Shown here one piece after another: positions 11,347 through 22,706 of a DNA stretch of 64,000 nucleotides. Origin of the DNA: Adiantum capillus-veneris (Eukaryota > Streptophyta > Polypodiopsida > Polypodiales > Pteridaceae). The DNA lies in assembly GCA_014529385.2 (NCBI GenBank), contig CM043944.1:53287768-53351767 (forward strand), given 5' to 3'. The notes beneath the pieces were generated by a model that saw only the letters and a program-made list of their open reading frames with translations, was not told the DNA's origin and ran no database searches. The position numbers were made by a program, and so were the translations under genes. Numbering within the stretch: the stretch's first letter is position 1; the number at the start of each line of letters is the position of its first letter.

Positions 11347-12789
11347 ATCCCAGATTGGGCAATTGCAGATGAGGGATTTAGGGATGAAGAAAATGCACGA
11401 TCTTGAAGTGCACATCTTATGGAGCGCGCCGGTCTTTTCAGATTGGCAATTGAAGTTTTGGTTGCCAAGATATTGTTAATTAAAGTTTCATCAGGGGCCA
11501 CTTCTGTACTAGTTTGGTCACCTCGATCAGTGTGCCATTTGAGATTTTTGTGGCTTTGCTAGGGTTTGTACAAAATTTATATAGCATATGAAAGCCATGG
11601 GAGTTGACGGATTGTTAAATGGAGCCCAGATCATGAAGATATCGCGAGTTGAAAGTTGTGCATATATGACGGCCCAATGTAGTGCCATGTGATTTTTGTA
11701 GTTGTTGGAATGAATGGTTGGAAGTCTTGGGGAAACTAAAAGCAGTAATATTTGCATGATTTGGAGTCGGTGAAGTGAAGTTCCAATTGATCTTTGTGGC
11801 TTGATCACCGAGTTGGTGGGTAGTACGCTGCAAGGGCTTCAAGTTGGTGGAAAAATCTTTTTAACAAGGGAGTTTTTGAGGGGTTTAAGGAGCTTTGGAG
11901 GCCTTGGTAGCCTTGGTAGTGCCACGTGGCATGGACTTAGTCCCACATGTGCACTATGATTTGATTGGGGCGGGGTTTTTATAATGCAAGTGAGACCCTC
12001 CATTAGCAATGTGGTGTGAGGGAGTGAGCTCCTAAGCTCCCTAGCTATGGCCTCGCGCTGGCGGGCACTGCTTATGGCGTCGCTTGGCATTCGATGATGT
12101 TTACAACTAGGCTAGACATCGATGATGACACACGATGGCGTCGTAGGGTGATAATGTGGCATGCCTTGTAAGGCCTATTCCCATGTGGTGTAGCAAGGCC
12201 GTGTTATTTTTATCGAAGGGAAACTGTACGGGTTGTCACGGAGCCGTGACAACCCTCTAGGGGGGGCAATCACATAAGTGCAAGCTAAGTCAAGCCGAGA
12301 ATAGCAAGTGTGCTCGTACATGCAATCTTAAGCTAATAATAGAAAAAGGGGAGTCTGAAAATAGAGTGAAGCTCACACGCCCAAAGGGGGTGCAATTTTT
12401 TGCATTTGGACAGAGATTTTTGGCGATCAAGAAGGAGGATTTTCAAGCAAGGAGAGCAAGGAAGAAGTAGGAGAAGGAGAAGGGTGCTCTCGATCGGGGA
12501 GGACTCTCTTAGTGAGCAAGGAGAGTGTGCGGCGATGGAGAGCATAAACGGAGCTTCACCATCACCTTCTTCTTCATCATCGTAGAACACTTTATATTCA
12601 TCAACACCGAGCATCGACGAACTCTCAATTTCAATGCATGCTAAATTAATTTGGCTTATCTTGAAATTTGGTTGGGGCAGAATGAAAAAGCTAGTGGAAG
12701 AAATGCAACATAATGTTGCTCTTGTGGAAGCAGCTACATAGTATGAACTGCAGATCTACAAAAAGGGAGATGAAGAAGGTGCAGGTGCA
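11347..12789 (+). other. Element Z leader or remaining LTR
   Basis: No coding frame is recognisable. A perfect hairpin, GGGTTGTCACGG-AG-CCGTGACAACCC, lies at 12230-12255, directly before a G run (12260-12266). Confidence 0.5.
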
Positions 12790-14646
12790 AGGGGCCAACT
12801 ATGGACTTATACTTTGAAGACATCAGAAGCAGGAAATGTAACTTATGGGAAATTACGACAAGTAGGGAATCCCATTCAAGAAACCAGAGTGTGGACCGAT
12901 CCAATAAATTCTCTTTCGATATATGCATTTATTGCTAACGCTAATGAGGCTATGGTGGAAGAGAAGAGAAAAAGGGATGAAGACAATGCAGGGACATCAA
13001 GAAGAGCAACAAGATCCAGCAATAGAGGGAAGACAGGCTTGCTCCCAAACCTACTCTTGAAGTGGTTATGGAGGAGGCACCAAAGGACAAGAAGCAAGGT
13101 AAGCGCAGGCAACCCTCTTATAAGCTGAAATATGATATTGAACTGGCTATAGATTTAAAGAAGGTTTTTGAAGAGTGTGTTCTTAATAGTAAAGTGGAGC
13201 TCACATTGGGTGATATTTTGGGAATTGCCAAGCGCTAGTTCCATGAAGAGATCATTGATATTAACAAAAGAAAGCGGCAGATACCAAGTGACCAAGAGCC
13301 AGAGTCAGTAAAGAGCCAGATGATTCGACAGATCGAAGAAATTTTGGATGATTATGAAGAAGAATTTGAAGTGCTTGAAGATCAAGAGTCAAAGCCTGTG
13401 GTGGTTTCAAACTCGATTGTACCTGAGGTAAGAAATGATCATTCTAATGGCGAGGAAGACAATGAAATTATACCCAGTAGTCAATTTTCAAGGACTCATT
13501 GGGCAAGAGCGACAACTAAAACCATTGTGAAGGTTGGTGATATTGAAGAGCTGGTGGTCTTAGCACTTGTAGACGATGGTTCACAAATCAATCTTATGGA
13601 AAAGGGCTTATACCAAAAGGGAAAGCGACCTATTGATGTTGACCACGGTTGGTGGATATGATCTACCAACATGATTCCATGCGATTTATATGGTGCATGT
13701 GCAAAGGTTAAGGTAACTATTGGGGATGTTTTTGATGAACAAAACTTTTTTGTACAGGAGCATTCCTTCTATCCACTTTGGTACAACTCAACATTACGTC
13801 TGCATGGATGGAAACAAAGGTGCTAGATGATGGCTCAGCCTATGCAAGGATCTATAGTCGAGATGTTCAATTTATGACTGTATGTCTTGACCATGCTAGG
13901 AATAAAGACAATTTACATGATCATTCATTACCAAAGATACGCAAGAAGTTTAAAGAGCACAAGTCTGCACCATATTTTCTTGGGGTAAAGCGGGACTATG
14001 GTGGTATATGTGAGGAGAACTTCTCACAAAGAGAGACTTTCTCTTTAAGGGTTTTGGGGGTAACATCTGAAGGTTCAGTGTCTTACAGGAAAGTCAATGA
14101 TTCTCCCAAGTGGGAGAAAAGATATGTTTCAAGTATTCAAAGTGAATGGCAGGGATGTGAAGTGCTTGAACTAGATGATGTGATTTCAAGGATCATTGAA
14201 GAGGTATCCTACGTAGATACTATATCAGAGATTGAGGAGATCAGACAATACATGTTACAAAATGGAAATGATATTGTTAAAGTGCACTCAATGAACATGT
14301 ATGAAGAGCTAGACATATACGAGGCACTTATACATATCAAAGAAAATTCGGGTGGAATAGTTGGAGTACAAGTAGAGATGAAGTACAAAACTGCTGCAAA
14401 GAAGTAGGACCATTGGCTACACCTCTACCAGAAGGAAGTGATGGGGTGATCAAAGAAGCTTCTCAAAAGCCTATGCTCAAAAATCCAAAGAACATTGGAC
14501 ATAAGTTTTACTAAGGAGACATTGGAGAGGCTGAAGATTGGAGAGGATAGTTTCCTCAACGAAGAGGAAATCAAATGCTTTCAAGGTATGCTCAAAAAAC
14601 ATGATAAAGATTTTGCTTTTGATCCGGATCCAAGTGTTGTTTCACC
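12790..14646 (+). pseudogene. Element Z gag remnant and protease
   Basis: The frame from 12814 holds a charged, low-complexity segment (EEKRKRDEDNAGTS). From 13130 it reads IELAIDLKKVFEECVLNSKVELTLGD, matching the fragment L homologue at 58450-58560. The retropepsin motif is LVDDGSQINLM near 13566, where LVD-S/T-G would be usual, so the active-site Ser/Thr-Gly is changed. It is followed by LYGACAKVKVTIGD and METKVLDDGSAYARI. A stop at 13660 and a frame change near 13760 show decay. The region ends at VVSP, where T1 is inserted. Confidence 0.75.
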
Positions 14647-15439
14647 CCCGGGAGATTCACCATGGAAAACTTACCGCACGACGTAAGTGTAGAGGAGGGG
14701 TTTTTTTTTACAGGTTACATAAGTGTATAAGTTAGGGGCAAGCCCCCAATAATTTTATCTCCCAAGCTTAAAAATAAGGGAGGGGGTATCATATTTAAGG
14801 TGGCGGGGAGTGAGAAAAGGAAAAAATGAGAGGAAGTTTTTATGTTTCAAAATTATGGCTTCCCAAAAGAGTCTGCCCTCAAACTTGTGAGTCAATAGCT
14901 ACAAAGATACATGTAAGAACTAGCACTACTTTGTATCAATTTCTTGTTTTGTGATTATAGTTTGCTTGTTGAGGGATGAAAACTTTAAAGAGTTTGTATA
15001 GATGAAAGTTTACAGGGAGAACTTAACACAACTTTATAACATTTTTTTTGAGTAACTTAGATGGGTCAAAATTGGACGAGTAGCCAGAGTGGAGGCTGAT
15101 TGCACGCATAGATTGAAAGTCAAACAAAGATACATTGAGGGTACATCTAGTTATCCATAGAAGAGTGGTTTCTTAGTATGTTGCCAATCACTATGCTACA
15201 CACTCTTTGACTAGTTTTACTTTGTTAGATAATGTGAGACCTAAATTTTATAGGGTATCATAGTTTCCTTCATTTATATGTAAGATAGGGGTATGATAGT
15301 TTTCTTCATTGATTGTCGTATAAGCGTAGAAAGGGGGGTCATATTCCCTAATATGAGTCGTATATAGGGGTTTTATCAAAGTTGTCCGCTCACGGTCGCA
15401 GGTGGCATTCCGTTTTGTATACAGAGTGAATCCCCCAGG
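14647..15439. mobile_element. Non-autonomous DNA element T1 (793 bp) inserted in element Z
   Basis: The segment starts CCCGGGAGATTCACCATG and its far end, reversed, reads CCTGGGGGATTCACTCTG: an imperfect TIR of about 18 bp. GTTTCACC flanks it on both sides (14639-14646 and 15440-15447), an 8-bp target duplication. Removing it rejoins the gypsy RT reading VVSP to IIIFTVPHMPW. It carries no transposase. The left 120 bp recur at 41156-41280. The 8-bp TSD points to hAT; a 9-bp Mutator type is the alternative. Confidence 0.8.
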
Positions 15440-16560
15440 GTTTCACCTATTATTATATTCACCGTTCCTCACATGCCATGGAGCTTACAACCTATTCCAG
15501 TTCCTAAAGCTCACTTGCCAATGCTTATTGATTTGGTCAATGAGAAGATACAGATGGGTATTTTGGAGCCATCATGTGCACCTCACTCTAATCGATGGTT
15601 CACTATTGCAAAGAAAAATGGTACTTTAAGGTTCATACAAGACATGTGGCTGGTTAACAAGGTAACAATCTGCAATGTGGGTACTAGTCTAATTGTGGAT
15701 GAATTTACTAAGGACTTTGTAGGTAGATCTATTTACACTATGGGAGATCTTTACTCTGAATACGGTTAATTTTAGATAGCTTTAGAGAGCAGGGATCTTA
15801 CTACGATGTGCACACCTCTTGGTTTAGTAAGGATGTGCACTTTGCCATAGGGTGCTACTAATTTTGTAGCTCATATGATGAACTACATGAATAAAGTATT
15901 AAGGGACTTTATACCTCATTTTACTATGCCTTTCATTGATGATCTACTAGTTAAAGGATGTGAAGAAGGGTCCAAAGATGAGGTAAAATATCAGAGGGGG
16001 TGCCGCGGTTTGCTACTCAACATATCGATGATCTTGATACTACTTTATCCGGGCTTGAATAAGTTAACACTTTCAGGGAAAAATCAACTTTTGGTGCTAA
16101 AGAGGCTTTGATTGTGGGGCATATGTGCAGCCCAGAGGGTAGAAGGCCAAGTCCAGTTAAAATTGAAGCTATTCAAAAGATGAAAGAAACATGCTCTTCA
16201 GTTTACTGAAGCTCGTCAATTTTTGGGTGTGTGTGTATTCTACTTTATTTGGTTGCCACATTTTGCTTATGTTGTAGAGGTGCTTTTGAATTTTCATGAA
16301 GATTTTAGTCTATATTAAGTCTCTTAACCTTGCAATTTTCTATATTGCAGGTAGAGATAATCTTGTTGCAGATATATTATCAAGGGCCAGGTTTGAAGAC
16401 AAAGAAGAGATGCTTACCACAAGTGATGATGTTGGCATGAAGTTCTACACTTCTGCTTATTTACATGAAAATTGTGGTACGATTGCTCATGTTTTTAAAG
16501 TATTTTCTAAAGAATTCTACAAGGGAGAGTGGCTTTTTGATCGGACGCTACCTTAGCACT
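15440..16560 (+). pseudogene. Element Z reverse transcriptase and RNase H
   Basis: RT fragments in order: VPHMPWSLQPIPVPKAHLP, MGILEPSCAPHSNRWF, KNGTLRFIQDMW, GRSIYTMGDLYSEYG, then the catalytic box TMPFIDDLLVKG near 15935 (FIDD for YxDD). The connection segment QFLGVCVFYFIWLPHF follows near 16215. The RNase H end reads IFYIAGRDNLVADILSR near 16333. Frames change several times and stops occur at 15767 and 15849. This is a dead copy of the gypsy pol family with the GDLYSGYDQFQ-type RT. Confidence 0.85.
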
Positions 16561-17690
16561 ATAACCAAGCAAGAAGGATGGAGTGACGAAGATTAGAAGA
16601 GGATCAAGAAAAAGGCCCATGACTACTTTCTAAGGGATGTACATCTATGGAAGCAGCCAAAGCATCCAGGTTGGGTACCGCAGCGGGCTGTTTGCAACAA
16701 AGTGACTCAACAACACGTTATAAAAGAGTTTCATGAGAGCTTATGGGATGGACACAGAGGATTATGGGCAACCTTGTCAAGATCAAGGATTGATACTGGT
16801 GGAAAGGTATGTATAAAGATGTGGCTCAATTTGTGGAGACTTTCCTAGTATGGAAACAATATTCTAATGTGTGACATCGACATGGATTTCATCCCACGTA
16901 TCCACTGGCTATGCATTACAAGTGGGTGGTGGACATGATTACAATGCCAGTAGGTGTTTAGAAAATGAGGGACAATGTTCTTGCCAGAGAAGATCTTACT
17001 AACTAGGTTGAAGGCAGAGCTTTGCGTACCAAAGCTACTAGTTGAGTATGCAAGTTCTTTCTTGAAGATGTTATTTCTAGGTATGGTTGTGTTGGTAAAA
17101 TTAATGCTCATAGAGGAGAGCTGGATGCAAATGAAGCTCGTGAGTTCTTTGCTTGTTTGGGCATTAAATTGGCTCTCATTACAACATACAATCCAGAGGG
17201 TAATGGAAAAAGTGAAAGAGGGCATTCGTCTATTGTTAAGCTTTAGCAAAGACTTGCCAAGGGAATATTGGTGATTGGCCTAACTCTTACCATTTGCTTT
17301 GTGGGCCGATCGTACTACAGACAGTTCTGTTAGTTTTATGCCTTTTGAGTTGATGTATGGGAAAAAAACCCATATGTCTACAGAGGAGGCGGTTATGTCT
17401 TGGACAATAATTCCATCGGAAGAGGGTATGTCTATAGAAGGTTTTCTTGCTCTACATATGTGCGAACTTGAGAGGCATCAGGAAGATATTGAGCAGGCTA
17501 AAGTCAAGCTCAAGGAGGCAAGGTTGAAGAATAAAGCAACAATTGATGGGAAGCATAGACTACGACCTCATGCTATCAAAGTCGGTGACTGGGTACTTGT
17601 TTATGACAGTATCTTGGAGAATCAATACATTGCTATGCAAAAAATGGTTTGGACCATATGTGGTGCTTCATGTTTATGATAATGTAACAT
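16561..17690 (+). pseudogene. Element Z integrase
   Basis: After a stop at 16556, the zinc-binding part reads FHESLWDGHRG near 16730. The core has Asp in WVVDMI near 16930, then KINAHRGELDANEAREFF near 17098, where His stands at the expected second catalytic Asp (CAT for GAT), then NPEGNGKSERGH near 17190 with the Glu kept. The C-terminal segment 17299-17679 reads MPFELMYGKK and VGDWVLVYDS. There are several stops and frame changes. A loss of integrase activity is inferred from the D-to-H change alone. Confidence 0.8.
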
Positions 17691-17699
17691 AAAAATTAA

Positions 17700-17934
17700 G
17701 TGAGCTTGATGACATTGTGCTCATGGTGCCTGTTGCGGGAAAAATGATTAAGTTGTTCAAGAAGCAAGAAGGTGGGATTACTCTTGAAGATCTTAGTTCA
17801 GATCAACCTCCAGAAGACAATGCTATGTATGCATCAGATGATGTGTCTGATGATGCTAATTAAGTGTAGCTGGCACAGACCGGAGGCTATGCAGGTTCAG
17901 AGGGGGTGGATGCCATGCAGCTCCGCTTCCATGA
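17700..17934 (+). other. Element Z 3' tail with polypurine-like tract
   Basis: Short tail after integrase. TCAGAGGGGGTGGATG near 17897-17912 could serve as the PPT before the right LTR. Confidence 0.4.
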
Positions 17935-18172
17935 TGCAAGCTAAGATTCTTTGAAGGTTATGTGTTTATTGAATAGTGATCATGGCTTGATAACAAGCTA
18001 GCTTTATGCTATGTATGCCAAATGTGGCTTTAAAGGGCCAAAAATTATCTTAACGATGCTAAAAGAGAGTATGTTTGAAGTGATCATAAATGAAAGTTTT
18101 TGGACTAGAATTGTAGTGCTCAAAGTACTCTGTAAGCTTGTCGTTACGGCTCGTCAATTGGAGCTACGATGA
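17935..18172 (+). repeat. Element Z, right LTR (probably truncated at its right end)
   Basis: Copy of 11100-11346 beginning TGCAAGCTAAGATTC. The sequence turns into copia N coding sequence within about 10 bp of its end. About 330 bp of copia RT are missing here, so a deletion may have removed the end of this LTR together with part of the target element. Confidence 0.65.
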
Positions 18173-18330
18173 GGAAGTTTAGCGATCAATCTCACCATCT
18201 GGCTTGAGTTTCAACTTGTAGACCCACTTTGTACCAATGGCCTTTTTGCCAGGAGGCAAACCACATAAAGTCCATGTGTCATTTTCTAGAAGTGCATCAT
18301 ATTCTGATTGCATGGTAGCCATCCAGTTTT
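18173..18330 (-). pseudogene. Copia element N: start of the reverse transcriptase
   Basis: The minus strand reads WMATMQSEYDALLENDTW, then LPPGKKAIGTKWVYKLKLK, the conserved start of the copia RT domain, up to PDGEIDR, where element Z begins. Confidence 0.85.
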
Positions 18331-19060
18331 AGAATTCTGTGCTGCATCAAAAGACAAACATTATGAGAAATTTGGACTTCATTTTGGGTCCTGTAAGAAA
18401 CGCCAACTCAACATAGAGAGAGGTAATCTTGGAAAATAAAAAAGTATTTTTTTGGAATTCTAGTTTTCATAGTACACATGTAAAAGTTTTCTCGATCACT
18501 TAAATGCATGGTCGTACAAAATACTTTTCGAGAGCCCAATTTAAATGTGCACAAAAATCCATATTCTTGAATCTTAATAAGTGATGTGATGTGCAATGAG
18601 ATAAAACACATAAGAGATGTTTTCAAAATACAAAAAGAATGCCATGATGCATCCTGAACGTCCAAAAACCTTAGGATAGCACTTTAAACGTTGAAATTGC
18701 GATGTTTTCAAAATACAAAAAGAATGCCATGAATGCATTCGAAACGTCCAAAAACCTTAGGATAACATTATAAAATGTTAAAATTTGACATCTCTAGCTC
18801 AAGATATATCATTTTTACGTTAGAGGCTCTAGAGATCCCTCCAGGGCCTCTATTTGCTTGGTTTTGACTCCATCTTAGTCTTAAATAGTATCTATCAATC
18901 GCTATCAAGTACAATCCATTTGAATTTGAATTGTGAGTAGCTCATAAAAAGTTGATTGATGCTTGTGCAAGATGCACACGTACAACCTCACTTTATAGGA
19001 TAGCAACAACAGGTCATAAAAAGGTATTGAAACTTATGCAAGATGTCACTTTCAAGCTCC
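18331..19060. other. Unidentified insert within copia element N
   Basis: This 0.7-kb stretch separates two neighbouring parts of the copia polyprotein and has no coding similarity. It contains a tandem repeat of about 83 bp: GATGTTTTCAAAATACAAAA starts near 18616 and again near 18700, each followed by GAATGCCATGA and CGTCCAAAAACCTTAGGATA. It may be a small inserted element. No clear terminal repeats were found. Confidence 0.5.
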
Positions 19061-20121
19061 TTATGTTTCTAGTGATAGTGACAATTTCACCAAAATGGTT
19101 TTCATGGACATTTTCAAAAATGAGAAGAAAGGCTTTTTCTGCGTAACATTAGCCTTCTTCCTATTGGCTAAGGAGCATTCTCTCATTAGAGCTAAAAGGT
19201 CCAAAAATGAGTCCAAATTTCTCCTTATGGTTTTCTCTACATCACATAATTTAGAAATAGCCAAAACATAACAACGTGATGTATAAGATGCATGGCAAGA
19301 ATCTAAATGAGTACGACTAGACAAAGGTGCATCCAACTTACTGTCACACAAAGTATGCACCAAGCATCTTGGCATACCTCTAGAGTGCTCATTCTTAGAT
19401 CTTTCCACATCAAGTACATCATGTACTTCTGCATCAGTAATGGGATGATCCATAGCATTTTTAGAAACCCCCATAGGCTATGCATTTGCCTCATTTGAAT
19501 TTACATTCAAGCTTCCACCACTGAAAAGAGGAAACAAACTCTTATAAGTGTCCTGTGAGCTTACATTACAGTCTTTTGTACAATACAAAAATGGCTGAAT
19601 AGAATTTTCCACAAACGCAACATCACATGAAACCAAGATACACTTCGTTTGTGGATGGTATAACCTTCAAGATTTTCTTTTAGTACTATAACCAACAAAA
19701 ATACATTTGACAGTGTTATCATCCATTTTTTTGAGTTGCGTTTGTGGCACCAAAGCATAGTCGAACCAACCAAAAATGTGCATGTAATCAATGGCTTTCT
19801 CTCATGCCATGCTTCATATGGAGTCATAGGATGCAAAGATTTTGTAGGACACCTGTTAAGTACATAAGTAGCACACATGATACCCTCAAGCCAAAACACA
19901 TGTGGTAAAGCTTGACTCTTGACCATACATCGTGCCATCTCTGTAAGCGATCCGTTTCTCCTTTCATGAACACCATTTTTTTGAGGTGTATATGGCACTG
20001 TACATTGATGATTTATCCCATGACTTGCTAGAAATGCATTAAATTCATGGGACATATACTCCCCTCCTCGATCTAAACGGAGGGTGCCCATAGTACATTT
20101 AGAGACATTTTTAGCCATAGC
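19061..20121 (-). pseudogene. Copia element N: integrase core and linker
   Basis: On the minus strand the integrase reads GTLRLDRGGEYMSHEF (second catalytic Asp, where SDNGGEY is usual) and VPYTPQKNGVHERRNGSL (catalytic Glu), then YEAWHERKP. The linker ends CYVLAISKLCDVE near 19240. Several stops and a frame change are present. Reading stops abruptly at 20121, where element A is inserted. The preceding integrase residues resume at 39617. Confidence 0.88.
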
Positions 20122-20608
20122 TGCTACAAACGGGAGCGTGGCTGCCCTGCAAAGTACTCACAATAGCGCAATACAGACCATAAAAATGATAAATCGACAT
20201 TCCTGAATCGTCGCATACGCACATGATCGATCTCAACACAAACATAGAGAGATAGTGAACAGAATAGAGGGAGGGAGAACGTGCAAGCGCACCTCCGAGA
20301 GCGGAGTGCTATGCTGGTACGACGAGAGAGAAGAGAGGAGAAGGGAGAAGAAAGACACAAACACTGGGTGCAATCTCCCCCCGTGCAAGAGTGACCATTC
20401 CCCTCTTGCACGTATTTAATTTATAGATTCTTGAATGGTCAAAGTGAGTACAAACTGGCCAGCCGGTCATAAATGGCCAAAGCTCATAAAGAGCACTTGA
20501 ATAATCAAATATACATAAAATATAATATCCTTCTGCATAATCCATTGTCTGCTAATGCTTTTGCCACCTGTCAACTGTAATAAATGGATAAATATCAATT
20601 CCATAACA
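20122..20608 (-). repeat. Element A, 3' LTR
   Basis: Same length as 39125-39611, with roughly 20-25 substitutions by eye and no net length difference. In minus orientation it begins TGTTATGGAATTG and carries ATCTATAAATTAAATACGTG as a likely TATA region near 20405-20425. Confidence 0.92.
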
Positions 20609-20632
20609 TACCTCTCCGTTGGAAAGCAGCTG
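20609..20632 (-). other. Polypurine tract of element A
   Basis: The minus strand reads CTTTCCAACGGAGAGGTA directly before the TG of the 3' LTR. The same tract follows B2 (23166) and, changed, LTR C (26262). Confidence 0.7.
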
Positions 20633-21027
20633 TCCTCAATTGCGAAGATAAAAATCTGCAAACAGTACTTGTCAAAAACAATGATTAGAAATCTGTATCA
20701 AATAGTGAAAAATTCATAAAATTAGACAATATTGCTTATGCCTACAATCATCCACATACTACCTATTCTAGTGTCCCATACTACTAGAATAAGCAGTATA
20801 TGTCATACCCTGATGAATCAGGATATCATTGGTCACACTCATCATTAATCTCATAATGTCAAGTCCCATCACATAAATACTACTGTAATAATCATCAGAT
20901 ACCAAATCCCAATCCAATTCCAATTCCACAATATAAGTCCAAATCCAAATCACTTTTATTATGTACCCGATAACAAAATCATACCAGTTGCAGTGGTGTC
21001 CAGTCACTGCAACATGATTTTGTGATC

Positions 21028-21118
21028 GGTGTTGCTTAAATCGGCGAATCTACACCTGACGTGCTGCCTAGATCGGCGAATATGCACTAATGCTGTCTAT
21101 ATCGGCGGATCTGCATTT
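21028..21118 (-). repeat. 24-bp motif array, three copies
   Basis: TTGCTTAAATCGGCGAATCTACAC, then a TGCCTAGATCGGCGAATATGCACT unit, then a TGTCTATATCGGCGGATCTGCAT unit. The same family of units occurs at 23598-23795 and 26360-26590. Confidence 0.85.
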
Positions 21119-21507
21119 ATCATTGTGAATTTGGAATTTGTTAGCTAGAGAGAAGAGAAAGAGGGAGAGAGAGATGGTTGACAATTGTGAGAGTTGTAAG
21201 AAGTGAGTATTGGCAGCGGATCCAACCACTGGTGTGTGTGTGTGGTGTGTGGAAGGTTTGGCAGCGGGTAGGTTAGAGAGAGGAAGGGACGGGTCTTGGT
21301 TGGTGATTAACAGAAGGGAGAGAGTGAGACACTAGGTTGCATGCCTGCGAGCGAACGCCTCTGTTGTGTTCGGGCAACTGGTTGCGAGTGACGCCATGTC
21401 GGTAGCCTTGAGAACTAGAGAGAGTGCGAAGGTCGCCAGCAGTTCGGTGGTAGTTGTGGTGATCTGAGGGACGATGGGTCGGTGTATGGGCGCCATCAGT
21501 CACCGAC

Positions 21508-21510
<3 letters not shown>

Positions 21511-21577
<67 letters not shown>
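21511..21577. repeat. (GA)n microsatellite
   Basis: About 33 uninterrupted GA units. Open frames across it code only Arg-Glu repeats and are not genes. Confidence 0.95.
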
Positions 21578-21580
<3 letters not shown>

Positions 21581-22265
21581 TGGTTCAGTAGTGAGAGACT
21601 ATGTGGGAGAGAAAGAGTTCAACACTCCGAGAGAGAGAGCGGCTGGTTGTACAATTACGTGAGCTGATTGGGGCATGCTGCCGATTTCGAGCAAAGCTAT
21701 AATATCTTCTATGTCTCGAGCAGTAGACTTACTTGATTAATGTATTTATTTATTTCTTTTGCAGGTTTGAATTGTTGACCCTTTGTCGGGTTGGTTCCCG
21801 CTATGACTTGATGCCAATTAAGTCGGCTCAAAAGTTTTCAATCTAAGTGTTCATCAATCCACTCTCTCGAACTTCCTCAAGCCCTTGAACTCAATTCCCT
21901 TAAGGTCTCTTCGGATTACTCCTATTTTGCTAAAATCTCTCTACTACCTTCTTCTTCTTCTATAGATCCCAAACAAGGACTATATACATCCTCCTTTTTG
22001 TATTGTATATCTTCACCTGATTAATTTTCTCTAAAATTTGTAGAAATCATAACACGAACTACTTTAAACATCAGATGCTTCATATGCTTGATTAGCATTA
22101 ATACTCTAATTTTCATACTCGCTCTAATCAATAAAGTTAACAGTGAGCATGTACAATCATAGTTCAATCAATCGAAAACATAACTAAGTAGAATAAATAG
22201 ATTAAAAAAAAAATGATTTGCTTAGCTTTTGATTATTGAGATCCTTAATCTTTGGAGTGTAGCTT

Positions 22266-22280
22266 GGGCTCTGACACCAC
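22266..22280 (-). other. Primer binding site next to LTR B1
   Basis: The minus strand reads GTGGTGTCAGAGCCC immediately after LTR B1. It matches the initiator-tRNA-Met PBS TGGTATCAGAGC with one change and parallels the PBS of A at 39111-39124. Confidence 0.8.
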
Positions 22281-22704
22281 TACTACAGTCGGAGGCGTGG
22301 AGCTCCCTGCAAAACATCTGAAATAGCATACTACAAACCATAAACAGACTAATCGACATACCTGGAAACCACATAGACGCATAATCACGAACAGAGAGAG
22401 ACAGAGAGTAATGCGGCTCGTGCAGGCGCACCTCCTAGAGCAGGGTGCTACGCCGGTATGCGAGAGATAGGTGCAATCTCCCCCCGTGCAAGAGTGACCA
22501 TTTCCCTCTTGCACGTATTTGTTATATAAATTTCTTGAATGGTCAAATTGGTTACAAACTGGCCGGCCGGTCATAAATGGCCAAAGCTCATAAAAGAGCA
22601 CTTGAATAATGAAATGTACATGATATACATATCCATTCGCATAGGCCAAGCTGGGTCTAGTCTTTTTCACTTGTTAGCTGCAATAAATAATCAATTCTAT
22701 AACA
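22281..22704 (-). repeat. LTR B1 (424 bp), flanked by a PBS
   Basis: Sister of LTR A. It runs TACTACAGTCGGAGGCG to CAATTCTATAACA. It differs from B2 by about a dozen substitutions and a 35-bp gap near 22470. Its PBS is on the left, so in minus orientation it acts as a 5' LTR whose internal region is X. Confidence 0.88.
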
Positions 22705-22706
22705 TC

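Larger units (their letters stand above)
11100..18172 (+). mobile_element. Degenerate Ty3/gypsy element Z, nested in copia N
   Basis: Direct repeats of about 240 bp lie at 11100-11346 and 17935-18172. Between them, on the plus strand, are decayed gag, protease, RT, RNase H and integrase segments in gypsy order. Copia N coding sequence on the opposite strand runs up to both sides. The polyprotein has many stops and frameshifts and is itself interrupted by element T1. Fragment L (57832-59290, minus) is from the same family. Confidence 0.8.
20633..22265 (-). other. Internal region X (1.66 kb, PBS to PPT) of the A/B family
   Basis: This complete internal region lies between the PPT of A and the PBS next to B1. 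No coding frame is supported. Contents: sequence shared with 23190-23600 next to the PPT; three copies of the TGCCTAAATCGGCGAATCTG-type motif (21028-21118); a GT-rich patch; a (GA)n tract (21511-21577); and a CTTCTTCTTCT stretch near 21950 that is also found at 38715, in the corresponding position next to the other PBS. Confidence 0.7.
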
